Shown one piece after another: positions 7,688 through 16,003 of a stretch of 64,000 nt of DNA (position 1 is the first letter of the stretch; each line of letters opens with the position of its first letter). Made by a program: the position numbers and the translations under genes. Origin of the DNA: JAOAPY01 sp038237475 (GTDB lineage Bacteria; Acidobacteriota; Blastocatellia; Pyrinomonadales; Pyrinomonadaceae); the NCBI GenBank assembly GCA_038237475.1, contig JBBRYS010000004.1, forward strand, positions 1-64,000, given 5' to 3'. The notes under the pieces are model-generated. The model worked only from the letters and a program-made list of their open reading frames with translations. It had not been told where the DNA came from and ran no database searches.

Positions 7688-9028
7688 CTATGATGGCCTA
7701 ATGCCGTAACTAGCCAGTATTTGTTGAAGCTTGTATTTCCAATTCCCTCCGGCGTCGTGGACAATCCAATGCGCAACTAAGCGCTTCTGTTTAATCCTGT
7801 AGTAACCAAATGGTTGTGTTGACCAAAAGTCTGGTACGACATTTTCAACTTCCGACCTATCATAAACGTAGCATGCACCCATTTTATTGAATTCGATGAC
7901 CAACACTCGTCCAAAATCCAAGAGAAAGGCGCTATGCTGGTCCGCGACAAACCCATGAGTAAAACTGTAATCGCGCATTTTGTTCAGCTGAGGGCGCAGT
8001 CGCACCAGATCTTCACGGTTTAGCAGTGGGCGAGATTGTTTGAAAGCCTTTACGTATTTTAACCAGAAGTCCTTGCGCCCGTGAGGATCTTGCCCCCTTC
8101 TCATCACATGTTCAAAGAAGAAATGAACGTCAAGTCCTGATAGCCATTGTATGACTCTGGTCCTTGCTTGTTCTTTAACGCCGACCCATTTGGTTGTGTG
8201 TGCAGGCAGTCTTGGGTCGCCCAAAAGGTCTCGTGGATTGCTCAGGATAAACTTAACCAACTTCGTTCTGAACTTGCCGTCGCGATTTCCAAGATCGAGC
8301 AGAATGGTTTGAGCGATTTCACTCTTGAATTCACCGACATCCCACCCACCCCACGAGAGAATTTCATCTATCAGGTAGTCGATCCACGTCTCATCAGCCG
8401 AGATTTTCTCGCGGCAAGAGTCTGCTGTGTGCTTCGCAGCAGCGGCAACGTACGCAGTATCGCTCTGTATTCCCCACTCATCACACGTTTCCTGAATGCG
8501 GCGCCTGCCTCGCACTATCTTCCCTGAAAACTGTTCGGCGCCATTGGTACCCAGCACCACATCGATAGATTTCTTCCAGCGATTAATAACGCGGTTTTGA
8601 CCGCGGTAATCGCGCAGTCTGTGCCGCACCTTTTCAATGACTGGACCAACCACAAACGTGGCCGACCACCGTGAATGACAAGCTCGCACTAGTCCCTGAA
8701 TAGACTGTGGCCTCAACCCGTATTCCCGCTGATCGAGATAGTTGTGGAAACGAAGGTCTGTTGCAACATCCGGTGCCCAACAAAGATAGCGGATTGTCCG
8801 GGAATCCAGTTCAGAGTTTTTCCTGATCAAATAACGATTCCAGTGTTCCAAGCATTCGTCGGGGGCGTGAACGGGCCGATAGGCGCGCGTCTGATCAAGC
8901 TTAGAAATAAGGTCCTCTAGCGGCGCGAGCGAGTCCTTGGCGGGATAGACCAGGTGTTCCAGCTCATTGCCAAAATCAATGCTGGCCCTTTTCAAATCTT
9001 TAAGGTAATCAAGCAACATGGGGTTCAT
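7688..9028 (-). CDS. zorC: ZorC, Zorya type I EH-signature protein
   Basis: This 446-residue protein lies between zorB and zorD, the place of zorC in type I Zorya. It has the flavour of the EH_Signature family: an Arg/Trp-rich middle, a C-terminal block with RDYSFTHGFV, VLVIEFNKMGACYVYD and a final ASYGIRPS. ZorC is thought to bind DNA and help bring ZorD to the invading genome. The ATG overlaps the zorB stop by four bases (ATGA, 9025-9028), showing translational coupling. The frame is complete. Assignment rests mainly on gene order plus these blocks, as no catalytic motif is known. Confidence 0.85.
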   Translation of the reverse strand: MNPMLLDYLKDLKRASIDFGNELEHLVYPAKDSLAPLEDLISKLDQTRAYRPVHAPDECLEHWNRYLIRKNSELDSRTIRYLCWAPDVATDLRFHNYLDQREYGLRPQSIQGLVRACHSRWSATFVVGPVIEKVRHRLRDYRGQNRVINRWKKSIDVVLGTNGAEQFSGKIVRGRRRIQETCDEWGIQSDTAYVAAAAKHTADSCREKISADETWIDYLIDEILSWGGWDVGEFKSEIAQTILLDLGNRDGKFRTKLVKFILSNPRDLLGDPRLPAHTTKWVGVKEQARTRVIQWLSGLDVHFFFEHVMRRGQDPHGRKDFWLKYVKAFKQSRPLLNREDLVRLRPQLNKMRDYSFTHGFVADQHSAFLLDFGRVLVIEFNKMGACYVYDRSEVENVVPDFWSTQPFGYYRIKQKRLVAHWIVHDAGGNWKYKLQQILASYGIRPS

Positions 9029-9750
9029 CGTCCTCCGGTCTCCGCCCCACTCAGATTGAGTGTTCCCTTAATCAGTTTTTCCTCAAGCGACCGCACCCGA
9101 ATCTTGAATATTACTCGTCTACTCCTGTCAAGATCCTCTTCGCCCTTGTCTGTTAGAATAGGCTCAACGCTGCCCCTACCGGTCGCGGACAATAGATCCA
9201 GAAAGCATGGGCGGTATTGCGATGAAGTACCGCCAGTATTCCCACTACCAGATGGAGTGCTACCGACTAAGACTGCTAAGCTCTCACGCACAACTGCCAT
9301 AGATCTCTGCTGACTCAAAGACATATTGAAATCGTCGTCACCACCCTTACTGTCAGCATGGCCTTCAACAACCATTGAACCTATGTCTTTCCTGAATTCA
9401 TCGGAACACACTGTGGAAGCCATTTTCGGCAAGATTGTCTTTAGAAATGCTCTACCCTCTTCCCGAAGATCCGATTTGCCAGATTGGAAATTCATCAGTC
9501 CTTCAGGTACCACTACAATCAACCCTAGTGGATCCTTAGGATCGTTCTTAACCTCGAAACCTGGCCGGTTCGCCAATTCGATTTCCATCTTTTGCTTTAA
9601 TTTCGCAAGGATAAGATTTCTTGTCGTCTCACCTTCTTGTTGGGAATTGTTAAGTGACGCAACTAGCAACAGGATAAAGATAACGGCTAGCGACGTCATC
9701 AAATCTGTCATGGAGCTGGAGAGTCCAGATTCGGTGTTTTCGTGAGCCAT
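9025..9750 (-). CDS. zorB: ZorB, MotB-like stator and peptidoglycan-binding subunit
   Basis: This 241-residue inner-membrane protein has one transmembrane helix near 17-35. Asp16 (SMTDLMTS) lies just before it, at the place of the proton-carrying aspartate of MotB-type stators. The C-terminal OmpA-like domain follows, with FQSGKSDLREEG, VVEGHADSKG and NMSLSQQRSMAVV, and would anchor the complex to peptidoglycan. With ZorA it forms the proton-driven motor that senses phage attack at the envelope. It is complete, ends in a four-base overlap with zorC, and starts 8 nt after the zorA tail fragment. Confidence 0.93.
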   Translation of the reverse strand: MAHENTESGLSSSMTDLMTSLAVIFILLLVASLNNSQQEGETTRNLILAKLKQKMEIELANRPGFEVKNDPKDPLGLIVVVPEGLMNFQSGKSDLREEGRAFLKTILPKMASTVCSDEFRKDIGSMVVEGHADSKGGDDDFNMSLSQQRSMAVVRESLAVLVGSTPSGSGNTGGTSSQYRPCFLDLLSATGRGSVEPILTDKGEEDLDRSRRVIFKIRVRSLEEKLIKGTLNLSGAETGGR

Positions 9751-9758
9751 CTAGATTC

Positions 9759-10166
9759 CTAGCGTGTCGTCGGTTGCGCTTTCCCCAGAACCTCGCTCAA
9801 CTCCTGCAAAAACTCATCCAACTCACCGACTGAAGCGCCCAAACGTTCGGTCGCGTTCTTGAAATGTTCGCTAGACTGTTTTACTAACTCCTCATATCCG
9901 TTTTGCGTTACATGAACATGATTAGTCAGATGCTCGGTGATTTGGCTAAGCAAGGAACTCGCCGAGGTCTCCACAGAACTGAACGCCTGCTTGTAGTGCT
10001 CCATACTCTCGTTGATCTTGATCCAAGTCGCTTCCTGATTTGCGTTGGCGTCAGCCAACATGGTCACCTGTTCATTCGACATAGTCGCAACCGTCTGCAA
10101 GCTTCCCTGAACCTTCTTAATCTCCTCACTAGCAGAACGGATCGAGGAAACAGCCATTGACCTCAC
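9759..10166 (-). CDS. zorA: ZorA C-terminal tail fragment (frameshifted)
   Basis: These 135 residues continue the coiled-coil tail of ZorA in another frame. Alpha-helical heptad-like sequence runs to the end (TERLGASVGELDEFLQEL). The frame overlaps the main zorA frame at 10129-10166. A single-base change near 10150-10170 would join the two into one protein of about 640 residues, in the range of long-tailed type I ZorA. A GTG at 10166 could start it, but no ribosome site is seen and a free tail has no known role. It is best read as the disrupted 3' part of zorA. There is no long homopolymer at the site, so phase variation is unlikely. Confidence 0.8.
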   Translation of the reverse strand: MRSMAVSSIRSASEEIKKVQGSLQTVATMSNEQVTMLADANANQEATWIKINESMEHYKQAFSSVETSASSLLSQITEHLTNHVHVTQNGYEELVKQSSEHFKNATERLGASVGELDEFLQELSEVLGKAQPTTR

Positions 10167-11694
10167 GCGCTATCGACTGAAGACTTGCAACGATCTCGGA
10201 ATGTTGCCGAAGAGATTGATTGAAACTACCCAATGACCTGTCCAAGACAGTTCTTAACTGGTCAATTCCTGCCAACTGGTCCTGATGCTTTTCGAGTAGA
10301 GAGGCCAATTGTTCGGCATTTCGGGTAGACCAGGAGTCCGCACGCTCGATCATGGCACTGGCAGCGCCGGTAGCTTGCTGGGAACTTTCTTGCATCGTCG
10401 TGCTCATTTGTTCACTGAGCGTCCGCACATCGCTGGAAAGTGAATGAACAACTGCCGTGAGCGTGGCTGACATATTGCCGACGGAAGAGTCCGTCGTTTG
10501 CTTAAGCTGTTCCATCAAGCTCCCTAGCACGTTACTCAATTCCTCGACCTGACCGCGCCCTACACTCATCTGCTCCGCAGTCGACAATTTGGCGTAGTCA
10601 ATTAACTCATTTAGCGCTGCCTTGGTAGAGGAGAATTGAGTATTCATGCTCTCCAAGAGCATAGCCGTGCCCTGAAGCGATTCCGCTACCTTGTCGAACT
10701 GATTCATCGTGCTCCCAGATAGAGACTGAGAGAACGACGCACCCATTTGTTCGATTGTCTTGTTGAGTGATTGCTCCAGATTTCGTAGTAGCGCATCCAA
10801 GGACCCTGTTATCGACTCTTGCTTTTGAGCTTCAGCCGCTCTCATCATTTGGTTTAACTCGTCAATTACCAGCACCATCCGTTCGAGCGTTGGTCCCATG
10901 CTTTCGCTGAAACTACGCTGAAGCATAGGAGCTAGGCCTGAGTTGAAATCCCTGAAAGCGTTAGTCTGTTCTGCGATGTTCCGTTCGAGATCGACGAGAA
11001 TTCTGGTCGAAGAGAGCCGCGGAACGATTCCGTCAACGACGGCGACGAGTCTTGTTCTAGTCTTATCAAGGCCGTAGAAGAGCCTCTTCTCCACAACGAC
11101 AATCACGGTAGCTGACAACAGGGCGGCTATGGATGACAGAAACTTGCCGGAAAGGCCCTGAATCAAAAGCTCAAGTCCTTGCACGCGGCTATTGACCAAT
11201 CGGACATCGAGTAAGGCGATGAGAATCGCCAGGAAAGTAAACAGTAGACCCAGTCCAGTTACGATGCCCGGAACGGCGGAGTAAAGCCCTCTATTGATAT
11301 AGGGATCGATCACGACCTGAGGACTGAAAGCAAGATTCGCACTCTCGGACGACCAAAAGTGATCCTCGCCATGAGCATCAGCTCGCAAGAGGAGCTGCGA
11401 ATCGTACACGCGCCAAGCTGCAATAAGACGTGGGATCTTTTCAAAAAGCTGACCGAGCGAATCGTATGCTGCGCCGGGTAACCCGTTTCGCTTTTGCTCT
11501 TTTGATAGCGAGGTCTGTTCAAGCTCCTTAGCAGTTCTAAGCAGCAATCTCTTTTCTCGGGTCACGATCCAGGACAATCGGAGAAGCACCGCGATGGAGA
11601 GCAACACTATCCCAAACGCTGCAATCCAAGTGATCGCAGGCGCATCTATCCCTATGATTTTCCAGTCGATTTTTAGGAGGTCAATTAGTCTCAA
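10129..11694 (-). CDS. zorA: ZorA, MotA-like motor subunit, frameshifted
   Basis: This 521-residue protein has one helix near 24-46 and two more in the MotA/TolQ/ExbB-like core near 140-205 (VPGIVTGLGLLFTFLAIL and SIAALLSATVIVVV). A long coiled-coil tail runs from about 240. The tail of type I ZorA reaches into the cytoplasm and transmits the motor signal. The frame breaks off at SLQSIAREV, followed by fifteen or fewer foreign residues (NGCFLDPFC); the true tail continues in another frame. The start is unusual: a stop lies directly upstream of 11694 and the first usable codon there is TTG, without a clear ribosome site. The N-terminus is therefore uncertain too. Confidence 0.87.
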   Translation of the reverse strand: MRLIDLLKIDWKIIGIDAPAITWIAAFGIVLLSIAVLLRLSWIVTREKRLLLRTAKELEQTSLSKEQKRNGLPGAAYDSLGQLFEKIPRLIAAWRVYDSQLLLRADAHGEDHFWSSESANLAFSPQVVIDPYINRGLYSAVPGIVTGLGLLFTFLAILIALLDVRLVNSRVQGLELLIQGLSGKFLSSIAALLSATVIVVVEKRLFYGLDKTRTRLVAVVDGIVPRLSSTRILVDLERNIAEQTNAFRDFNSGLAPMLQRSFSESMGPTLERMVLVIDELNQMMRAAEAQKQESITGSLDALLRNLEQSLNKTIEQMGASFSQSLSGSTMNQFDKVAESLQGTAMLLESMNTQFSSTKAALNELIDYAKLSTAEQMSVGRGQVEELSNVLGSLMEQLKQTTDSSVGNMSATLTAVVHSLSSDVRTLSEQMSTTMQESSQQATGAASAMIERADSWSTRNAEQLASLLEKHQDQLAGIDQLRTVLDRSLGSFNQSLRQHSEIVASLQSIAREVNGCFLDPFC

Positions 11695-12204
11695 CTAAGT
11701 CTGCCCAACGAACTGAAATTGTGAGGTTTTGGCGAGCGCTTCACGCACCAAATCACGGGCTCACCCACAAAGGAAAACGGCGCCCGCTAAGTCGTCACGA
11801 TTCGATTGACTTCTGACTTCTAAGACTGCAACCGATCAACAGGCCGGGACGAAAGAAAAGCAGCAAGTTTCAGACTCGGGGACCAGCCTGACCTGCTCGG
11901 GTGGTCAACCATAGCATGTTCAGAAGGCTGGGCAAAGTGAAAGGGTTGGCAGAATAAAGGACTTGCTTGGGAGCTTATCCCAATCACCACTTGTCAGTCC
12001 CACGCAAGAATGCGCGGACGTTCCAGGTCGGTGTAGGCAAATTTCTTGCAAATGGGGGGGCCGAAAGGATACTGCGCATTCGCTCAGCTCTTATTCCAAG
12101 AAGGGTTTGCTCCGCTGCGCAAACTCTGTGAGGTGTCTGGGGGCCTTTCTGTACGAGGCCGATCGATTGGCTAAACTCCAAAGCGTAGTCTTTTGCGAGG
12201 ACCT
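11695..12204. other. Intergenic region upstream of zorA
   Basis: These 510 bases hold no convincing gene. Two overlapping frames of about 80 codons on opposite strands (11963-12211 and 11984-12226) have no recognisable features or ribosome sites. The promoter of the Zorya operon should lie here, on the minus strand, but I cannot pick a clear one. Confidence 0.5.
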
Positions 12205-12430
12205 TCATTGACCGCGGAGTTTCCAATACTCTTTTCTATTTGGACCTATGTAGACCAGGGTGAGATCCCACATTTTCATGAAGAGCTCCGTGCCGAAAAG
12301 ATCATCCACGCCGATGTGCTGATTGGCGAGAAACTTAAAACCATCTCGGTCGATCTGCCAGGTTTGGCAACCCCGATAGTGATGCACAATGTAATAACAA
12401 CCATCGCTTCGTTGTCTCAGTCTTGGCCAT
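12205..12430 (-). CDS. Small unknown protein, probably frameshifted
   Basis: A Trp/Tyr-rich sequence (YYIVHHYRGCQTWQIDRDGF to the end KEYWKLRGQ) is open in the frame 12205-12489. Its upstream part overlaps the preceding gene and has no start signal. By contrast an ATG at 12430 directly follows the TAG of the upstream gene and has GGAGGAGG before it. It reads MAKTETTKRW and then leaves the good frame. Removing one base near 12400 would join MAKTETTKRW to CYYIVHHYRG and give a 74-residue protein. I do not know its function. It is translationally coupled to the 167-residue gene. Confidence 0.5.
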
Positions 12431-12934
12431 CTAACCTCCTCCAAGTGGACTGACTGGCTCCATCGGCTGTAGAAGGGCATCAAGCTCAAGAGCGGAGCTA
12501 GGTTCGAGTTCTCGCACTCCCCGCAAGGTCTGTTGATCGAGTTGCCCCCGAGCGACGAATTTCAAGATGGTAGACTTCTTCCCACTCACAAACCTTAAGC
12601 CAGCGGTTACCGTCAGAGGCACTGAGAGATCGAAGCGCTTCGGTGTGGCCGCCGACGCGACAATGTGGTCCGACGCTTCCCATAAGTCTTCAGCGTGCAA
12701 ACCGAAATATTTTGCCGCCTTATGAGCATCGACAATCTTTCCTGAGATCATCTTTCCGCATAAATACAGAGTGCCGCCTTTGACGGTGATGACATAAACG
12801 GTGTCGCCAACTTCGACACCTCGTTTCGCGAAAAGATTACCGGCAGTATGGCTTAGGAGATCGCCTTCTGCGCCAGATTCTTGACTGTTCTGCCAAGTCG
12901 AATTCTGCCAGTAATGAGTAAAGTAGCGTGACAT
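12431..12934 (-). CDS. Unknown protein, possibly PUA/EVE-like fold
   Basis: This 167-residue protein begins MSRYFTHYWQNSTW and continues with VGDTVYVITVKGGTLYLCGKM. The pattern of aromatic residues, then a GD-V-YV strand and a strand with GKM, recalls EVE/PUA-type nucleotide-reading domains. That is only a resemblance; I recognise the family as widespread but uncharacterised. A good ribosome site (AAGGAG) precedes the ATG. It lies 20 nt after the coiled-coil nuclease-like gene and is followed at once by the small gene at 12430, so the three form one operon. Confidence 0.65.
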   Translation of the reverse strand: MSRYFTHYWQNSTWQNSQESGAEGDLLSHTAGNLFAKRGVEVGDTVYVITVKGGTLYLCGKMISGKIVDAHKAAKYFGLHAEDLWEASDHIVASAATPKRFDLSVPLTVTAGLRFVSGKKSTILKFVARGQLDQQTLRGVRELEPSSALELDALLQPMEPVSPLGGG

Positions 12935-12954
12935 GCTAGATTCTCCTTGTAATG

Positions 12955-14637
12955 TTAGTTCTCATCAGTAGCGGATTCCTTAAGACCGGACACGGCGTCC
13001 CTCAAGACTTGCATTTGACGGTCTAGAGCTGCTGACATCTTCCGAACCTCTTCCAGAATCTTGCCACCATTATTAGTAATCGTCTCGGTCCACGTCTTCA
13101 TCGCATCGAGGCGTTTCGCTTCCTTTTCGATTGCCAGAATAGCGCAGTCGATGGCCTGGAAGTCAGCGGCCTCTGCTTCACGGGTTTTGGACTCCCGCAC
13201 ACACAGGGCCTTGGCAAGGCAAAGGGCTGACTTCAGAATCACGTCGCTGTTCATGTCCTCAGCATCCCAGACCACAAAGATGTCATTGCCATACCGAAGC
13301 AGCGGTTCCTGAGTGGCCGGCGCGGTCTTTTTCGAGAAGATAAATACGCCTACCGACGCTCCCCGATTTTTTCGAGCAGTTTCAATCTCTGCACGTGCCT
13401 TCCCAACATCGAAAGAAGCTTGTTCCTTTGCCTCGATGACAAACTTCGTTCCCACGGCTACGCAGTCTGGGCCAAGCTCAACCGTTGCATCCCCAACTTT
13501 GCAATTCTTAATATCACCAGTGGTGTTGCCAGTTGCAGCCGCGATGTCTCCCGCCTTTTCAGCTTCGTGCTGCACGAACTCGACCACCACCTCCTCAAAC
13601 CTGCGCCCATGAGTGGTTGAGCGGAGCGACTCCTCACGCCTGGCTTTCATTACATCCAGCGCAGATGTCACCTCTTTCTGGAAGAACGTCGCCTGCTCTT
13701 GATGGCCCTTGAGTATTTCGACGAGTTCGCGCTTCAGACGCGCGAGCGCGGAACCTTCATTGTCGAGCGTCAAGTTGCTGTGAATCGCTGCGGTGGCATC
13801 ATTCAACAGAACAGACATGCGAGAGAGCGCAGAACCATCATTGTCCAGTGAGAACTCGTTTGTAATGGTACGCTGGGCAGTTTCCACTTTGCGAACTAGC
13901 CGGCTGAGCGCCGAGTCTTCTTCGTCGAGGGAGAACTCCTTAACCACCTCATCGACTTTCTTCGTCAGGTCTCCTGTCAAGCGTCCGTTCTCCTCAGTGA
14001 GCTCGGATATCATGCGGTTTAGCGCACCATCCTTGTTGTCCAACGAGAACTCCGCAAGAATGATTTCTCGCTCCGCTTGCAATACTTCTTCGGCTGAGTT
14101 GCGGACCGCTTGAACCAGACCAGTCGACTCCTCTGGGTCGAGGAGATTCATAATCGGGCTATTCTCGCCGACATGAGCCGCGAGTGTCTTCGCCAGTTCA
14201 GAGCCGTCGACTCCAATCTGCCGCCTCAAGAGCTGCTCAATGTCTCCTTCTTTGCGAACCAATCGCTCCAGACGCTCCTGAAATCGCCCGTTGGTGGGGT
14301 CAAAGTATTCCTTCAAGACGGTCGTCACGTTCTCATGAAGTTGGGAGCGGTAACTCTCGAAGGAGTTCCCTAACTCTTCGAGAAGGCGGTCGCCCTCGCG
14401 CTTCACAGCGTCGACGTCAACTTGGCCACGAGCGTGCTTCAAAGACAATATGCCGATTCGCAGGGCGCTGAGTGAGTACTCATCGCGCTCGCGTCCCGAC
14501 TGCCGTATCGCTAGTTCCCGCACTGAATCAGCGTCAGTAACGAAAATATCGACATGGACAGATTCCGGCACGTCAATGCTTCCAAGAAGGGAGCTGGCGA
14601 CGATTTCGTTAGTGGGTTGCTGAAAATGGCTGCTCAT
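12955..14637 (-). CDS. Coiled-coil protein with repeated SLD motifs and PD-(D/E)XK-like C-terminus
   Basis: This 560-residue protein starts at the ATG at 14637, preceded by GGAG; the open frame extends to 14814 without support. Residues 80-340 are mostly helical and carry a repeated motif: EFSLDNKDGALNRM (196-209), EFSLDEEDSALSRL (234-247), EFSLDNDGSALSRM (261-274) and NLTLDNEGSALARL (288-301). A weaker copy is YFDPTNGRFQERL (111-123). Residues 345-460 look like a restriction-endonuclease fold: RRFEEVVVEFV, an Asp in GDIKNCKVGD, and FVIEAKEQ with E402-x-K404. It could be a DNA-end or phage-DNA nuclease. No known defence system is assigned. Confidence 0.7.
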   Translation of the reverse strand: MSSHFQQPTNEIVASSLLGSIDVPESVHVDIFVTDADSVRELAIRQSGRERDEYSLSALRIGILSLKHARGQVDVDAVKREGDRLLEELGNSFESYRSQLHENVTTVLKEYFDPTNGRFQERLERLVRKEGDIEQLLRRQIGVDGSELAKTLAAHVGENSPIMNLLDPEESTGLVQAVRNSAEEVLQAEREIILAEFSLDNKDGALNRMISELTEENGRLTGDLTKKVDEVVKEFSLDEEDSALSRLVRKVETAQRTITNEFSLDNDGSALSRMSVLLNDATAAIHSNLTLDNEGSALARLKRELVEILKGHQEQATFFQKEVTSALDVMKARREESLRSTTHGRRFEEVVVEFVQHEAEKAGDIAAATGNTTGDIKNCKVGDATVELGPDCVAVGTKFVIEAKEQASFDVGKARAEIETARKNRGASVGVFIFSKKTAPATQEPLLRYGNDIFVVWDAEDMNSDVILKSALCLAKALCVRESKTREAEAADFQAIDCAILAIEKEAKRLDAMKTWTETITNNGGKILEEVRKMSAALDRQMQVLRDAVSGLKESATDEN

Positions 14638-14704
14638 AAGATTCTCCTGCTTCAACTGGATAAAGATTGTGCTTAAAAGGTAGGGGTCCTGACGCTCTTT
14701 CCCC

Positions 14705-14896
14705 CTATGCAGGAACCCTGAGGCCGTAGCGATCGGCCCTTGCCTGCCTCGAAAGGCGGCGTAAGCGTGGATTGCGGGCTTCCGCGTCGTCACGTTCATA
14801 TCGCCCCACCACATTCCAATGCATAGCCAAGGCTTGGCCCAGGTAAGTCCGGCTCCGCTTGTTGTTGATGATTTCTGTTAGGTCGCGCTGTCTCAT
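14705..14896 (-). CDS. Small basic hypothetical protein
   Basis: This 63-residue, Arg-rich protein (MRQRDLTEIINNKRSRTYLG) has a very good ribosome site, GGAGGAGAG, seven or so bases before its ATG. That argues it is translated. The middle (LGQALAMHWNVVGRYERDDAE) could be a short helix-turn-helix-like piece, but this is weak. It is the first gene of the cluster ending with the coiled-coil nuclease-like gene, 67 nt upstream of it. It could be a regulator or a small partner. No family recognised. Confidence 0.5.
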   Translation of the reverse strand: MRQRDLTEIINNKRSRTYLGQALAMHWNVVGRYERDDAEARNPRLRRLSRQARADRYGLRVPA

Positions 14897-15073
14897 TGTC
14901 TTCTCTCCTCCAACCAGGTTTTTACTGCTTACACCTGTATATGGGATAAGAAAGACGGTTTGTTCAGCGCGGCAAAAAGGTTGAGTAAGAGAGGATCATC
15001 GCAGTGCAGGCGGCAACACTGGGTGTGTTAGGTGGGACGCCGTTCTAATCTGGCACTCTTGGTTGAAGGGCGC

Positions 15074-15529
15074 TTATTTAACGATTCGATGACTCTTAGG
15101 CGAACTCGGTACCTGATTTTTCTCAGTTAACGAGCTCTCGCGATCGTCGCCGATTGCATCGGATGACATACTACGTTTCGCTCCGACGATGTTTTGAAAT
15201 TCTTTGGAAGATCTGTCGTAATAGTCAGAGCGAACGGGTAAATAAGCCAAAAAATCACCGTCCTCTGTAATAGGCAAATTATGAGATTCAAGGAAGAGAT
15301 ACAATTCGTCGACTACCTGCTTCCTCGGATTCTCAAGAGCTTTTTCAAGAAATCTTTCCAGGAGCCGATAAGGTAGCCCAACATCGCTGAGTCCCACAAT
15401 ACGCTCCGCTACTACATTCTGAATCGGACTGCCGTCTCGCATTACGATACCGTTTTCAATGACAAATTTCTCAACTATTTTGGACTTAGAGTTAGCGGCG
15501 ACGATGCTGACCCGCTGGCGCGCAGCCAC
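15074..15529 (-). CDS. rIIB-like protein
   Basis: These 151 residues include FLESHNLPITEDGDFLAYLP and RSDYYDRSSKEFQNIVG (about 79-116). This resembles the block found in phage proteins annotated as rIIB-like: a short helix, PIT-DG-FLAY, then D-Y-D and N-x-xG. In T4, rIIB works with rIIA in resistance to the Rex exclusion system, although the biochemistry is unclear. Here it closes a bacterial defence operon, so it may be captured or repurposed. The frame overlaps the previous gene by 55 nt; the ATG at 15442 (Met30) is an alternative start. The C-terminal 35 residues are Ser-rich and look disordered. Confidence 0.6.
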   Translation of the reverse strand: MAARQRVSIVAANSKSKIVEKFVIENGIVMRDGSPIQNVVAERIVGLSDVGLPYRLLERFLEKALENPRKQVVDELYLFLESHNLPITEDGDFLAYLPVRSDYYDRSSKEFQNIVGAKRSMSSDAIGDDRESSLTEKNQVPSSPKSHRIVK

Positions 15530-15987
15530 TCAATAGTTCTATCAGTGAGCCGCACAAAAACTCCGTCAATATCGCCGTCCGGCAGCAAGGCCTTTATTAT
15601 TTTGTCCAATTTTCCTAGGGTAAGTTTACATGAGTTACTGTGCCCCAAAAGTGCGACGACGCTCAAATCCAATTTGATTTGTTCGCTGGTGGCCTCGTCA
15701 AATAAAGTCGCTTCATCACGTTTTTCTGCCCTTGCTTCTTCGTCAGCAAAGTCATCGTATTTGTTCGGCACGAGATTGTCCCATAACAATTCGATCGAGT
15801 GGTCCCAAGATCTATCCCAATTGCCGTTGCCGTTTCTCCAGTATTCCCCAGACAACCCACCCATCCAATGAAAGACCTGGCCAGGTACGGTCCGAAGGGT
15901 CCAATCCTTGTCAGAATGCATTCGGTCTGCAAATTCCAACCATTCTTGCGGATACAGGCCACCTTTTTCTTCGTATATGGATATCAT
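15475..15987 (-). CDS. Unknown protein downstream of the DUF499 ATPase
   Basis: This 170-residue protein is of no family I recognise. It begins MISIYEEKGGLYPQEWLEFADR, is Trp-rich (WMGGLSGEYWRNGNGNWDRSW) and acidic in the middle. A ribosome site (GGAG) sits before the ATG, 16 nt after the stop of the DUF499 gene. It is thus almost certainly co-transcribed with the methylase/ATPase/helicase operon. The end overlaps the rIIB-like frame. It could be a small partner of the ATPase; no catalytic motif is visible. Confidence 0.55.
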   Translation of the reverse strand: MISIYEEKGGLYPQEWLEFADRMHSDKDWTLRTVPGQVFHWMGGLSGEYWRNGNGNWDRSWDHSIELLWDNLVPNKYDDFADEEARAEKRDEATLFDEATSEQIKLDLSVVALLGHSNSCKLTLGKLDKIIKALLPDGDIDGVFVRLTDRTIEWLRASGSASSPLTLSPK

Positions 15988-16003
15988 GATTTTCTCCGGG
16001 AAT

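Noticed and set aside
10120..10175. Phase variation of zorA
   Set aside because: No homopolymer or short tandem repeat is present at the frame break.
11963..12226. Two overlapping frames of about 80 codons
   Set aside because: They are on opposite strands over the same bases, with no start signals or recognisable sequence.
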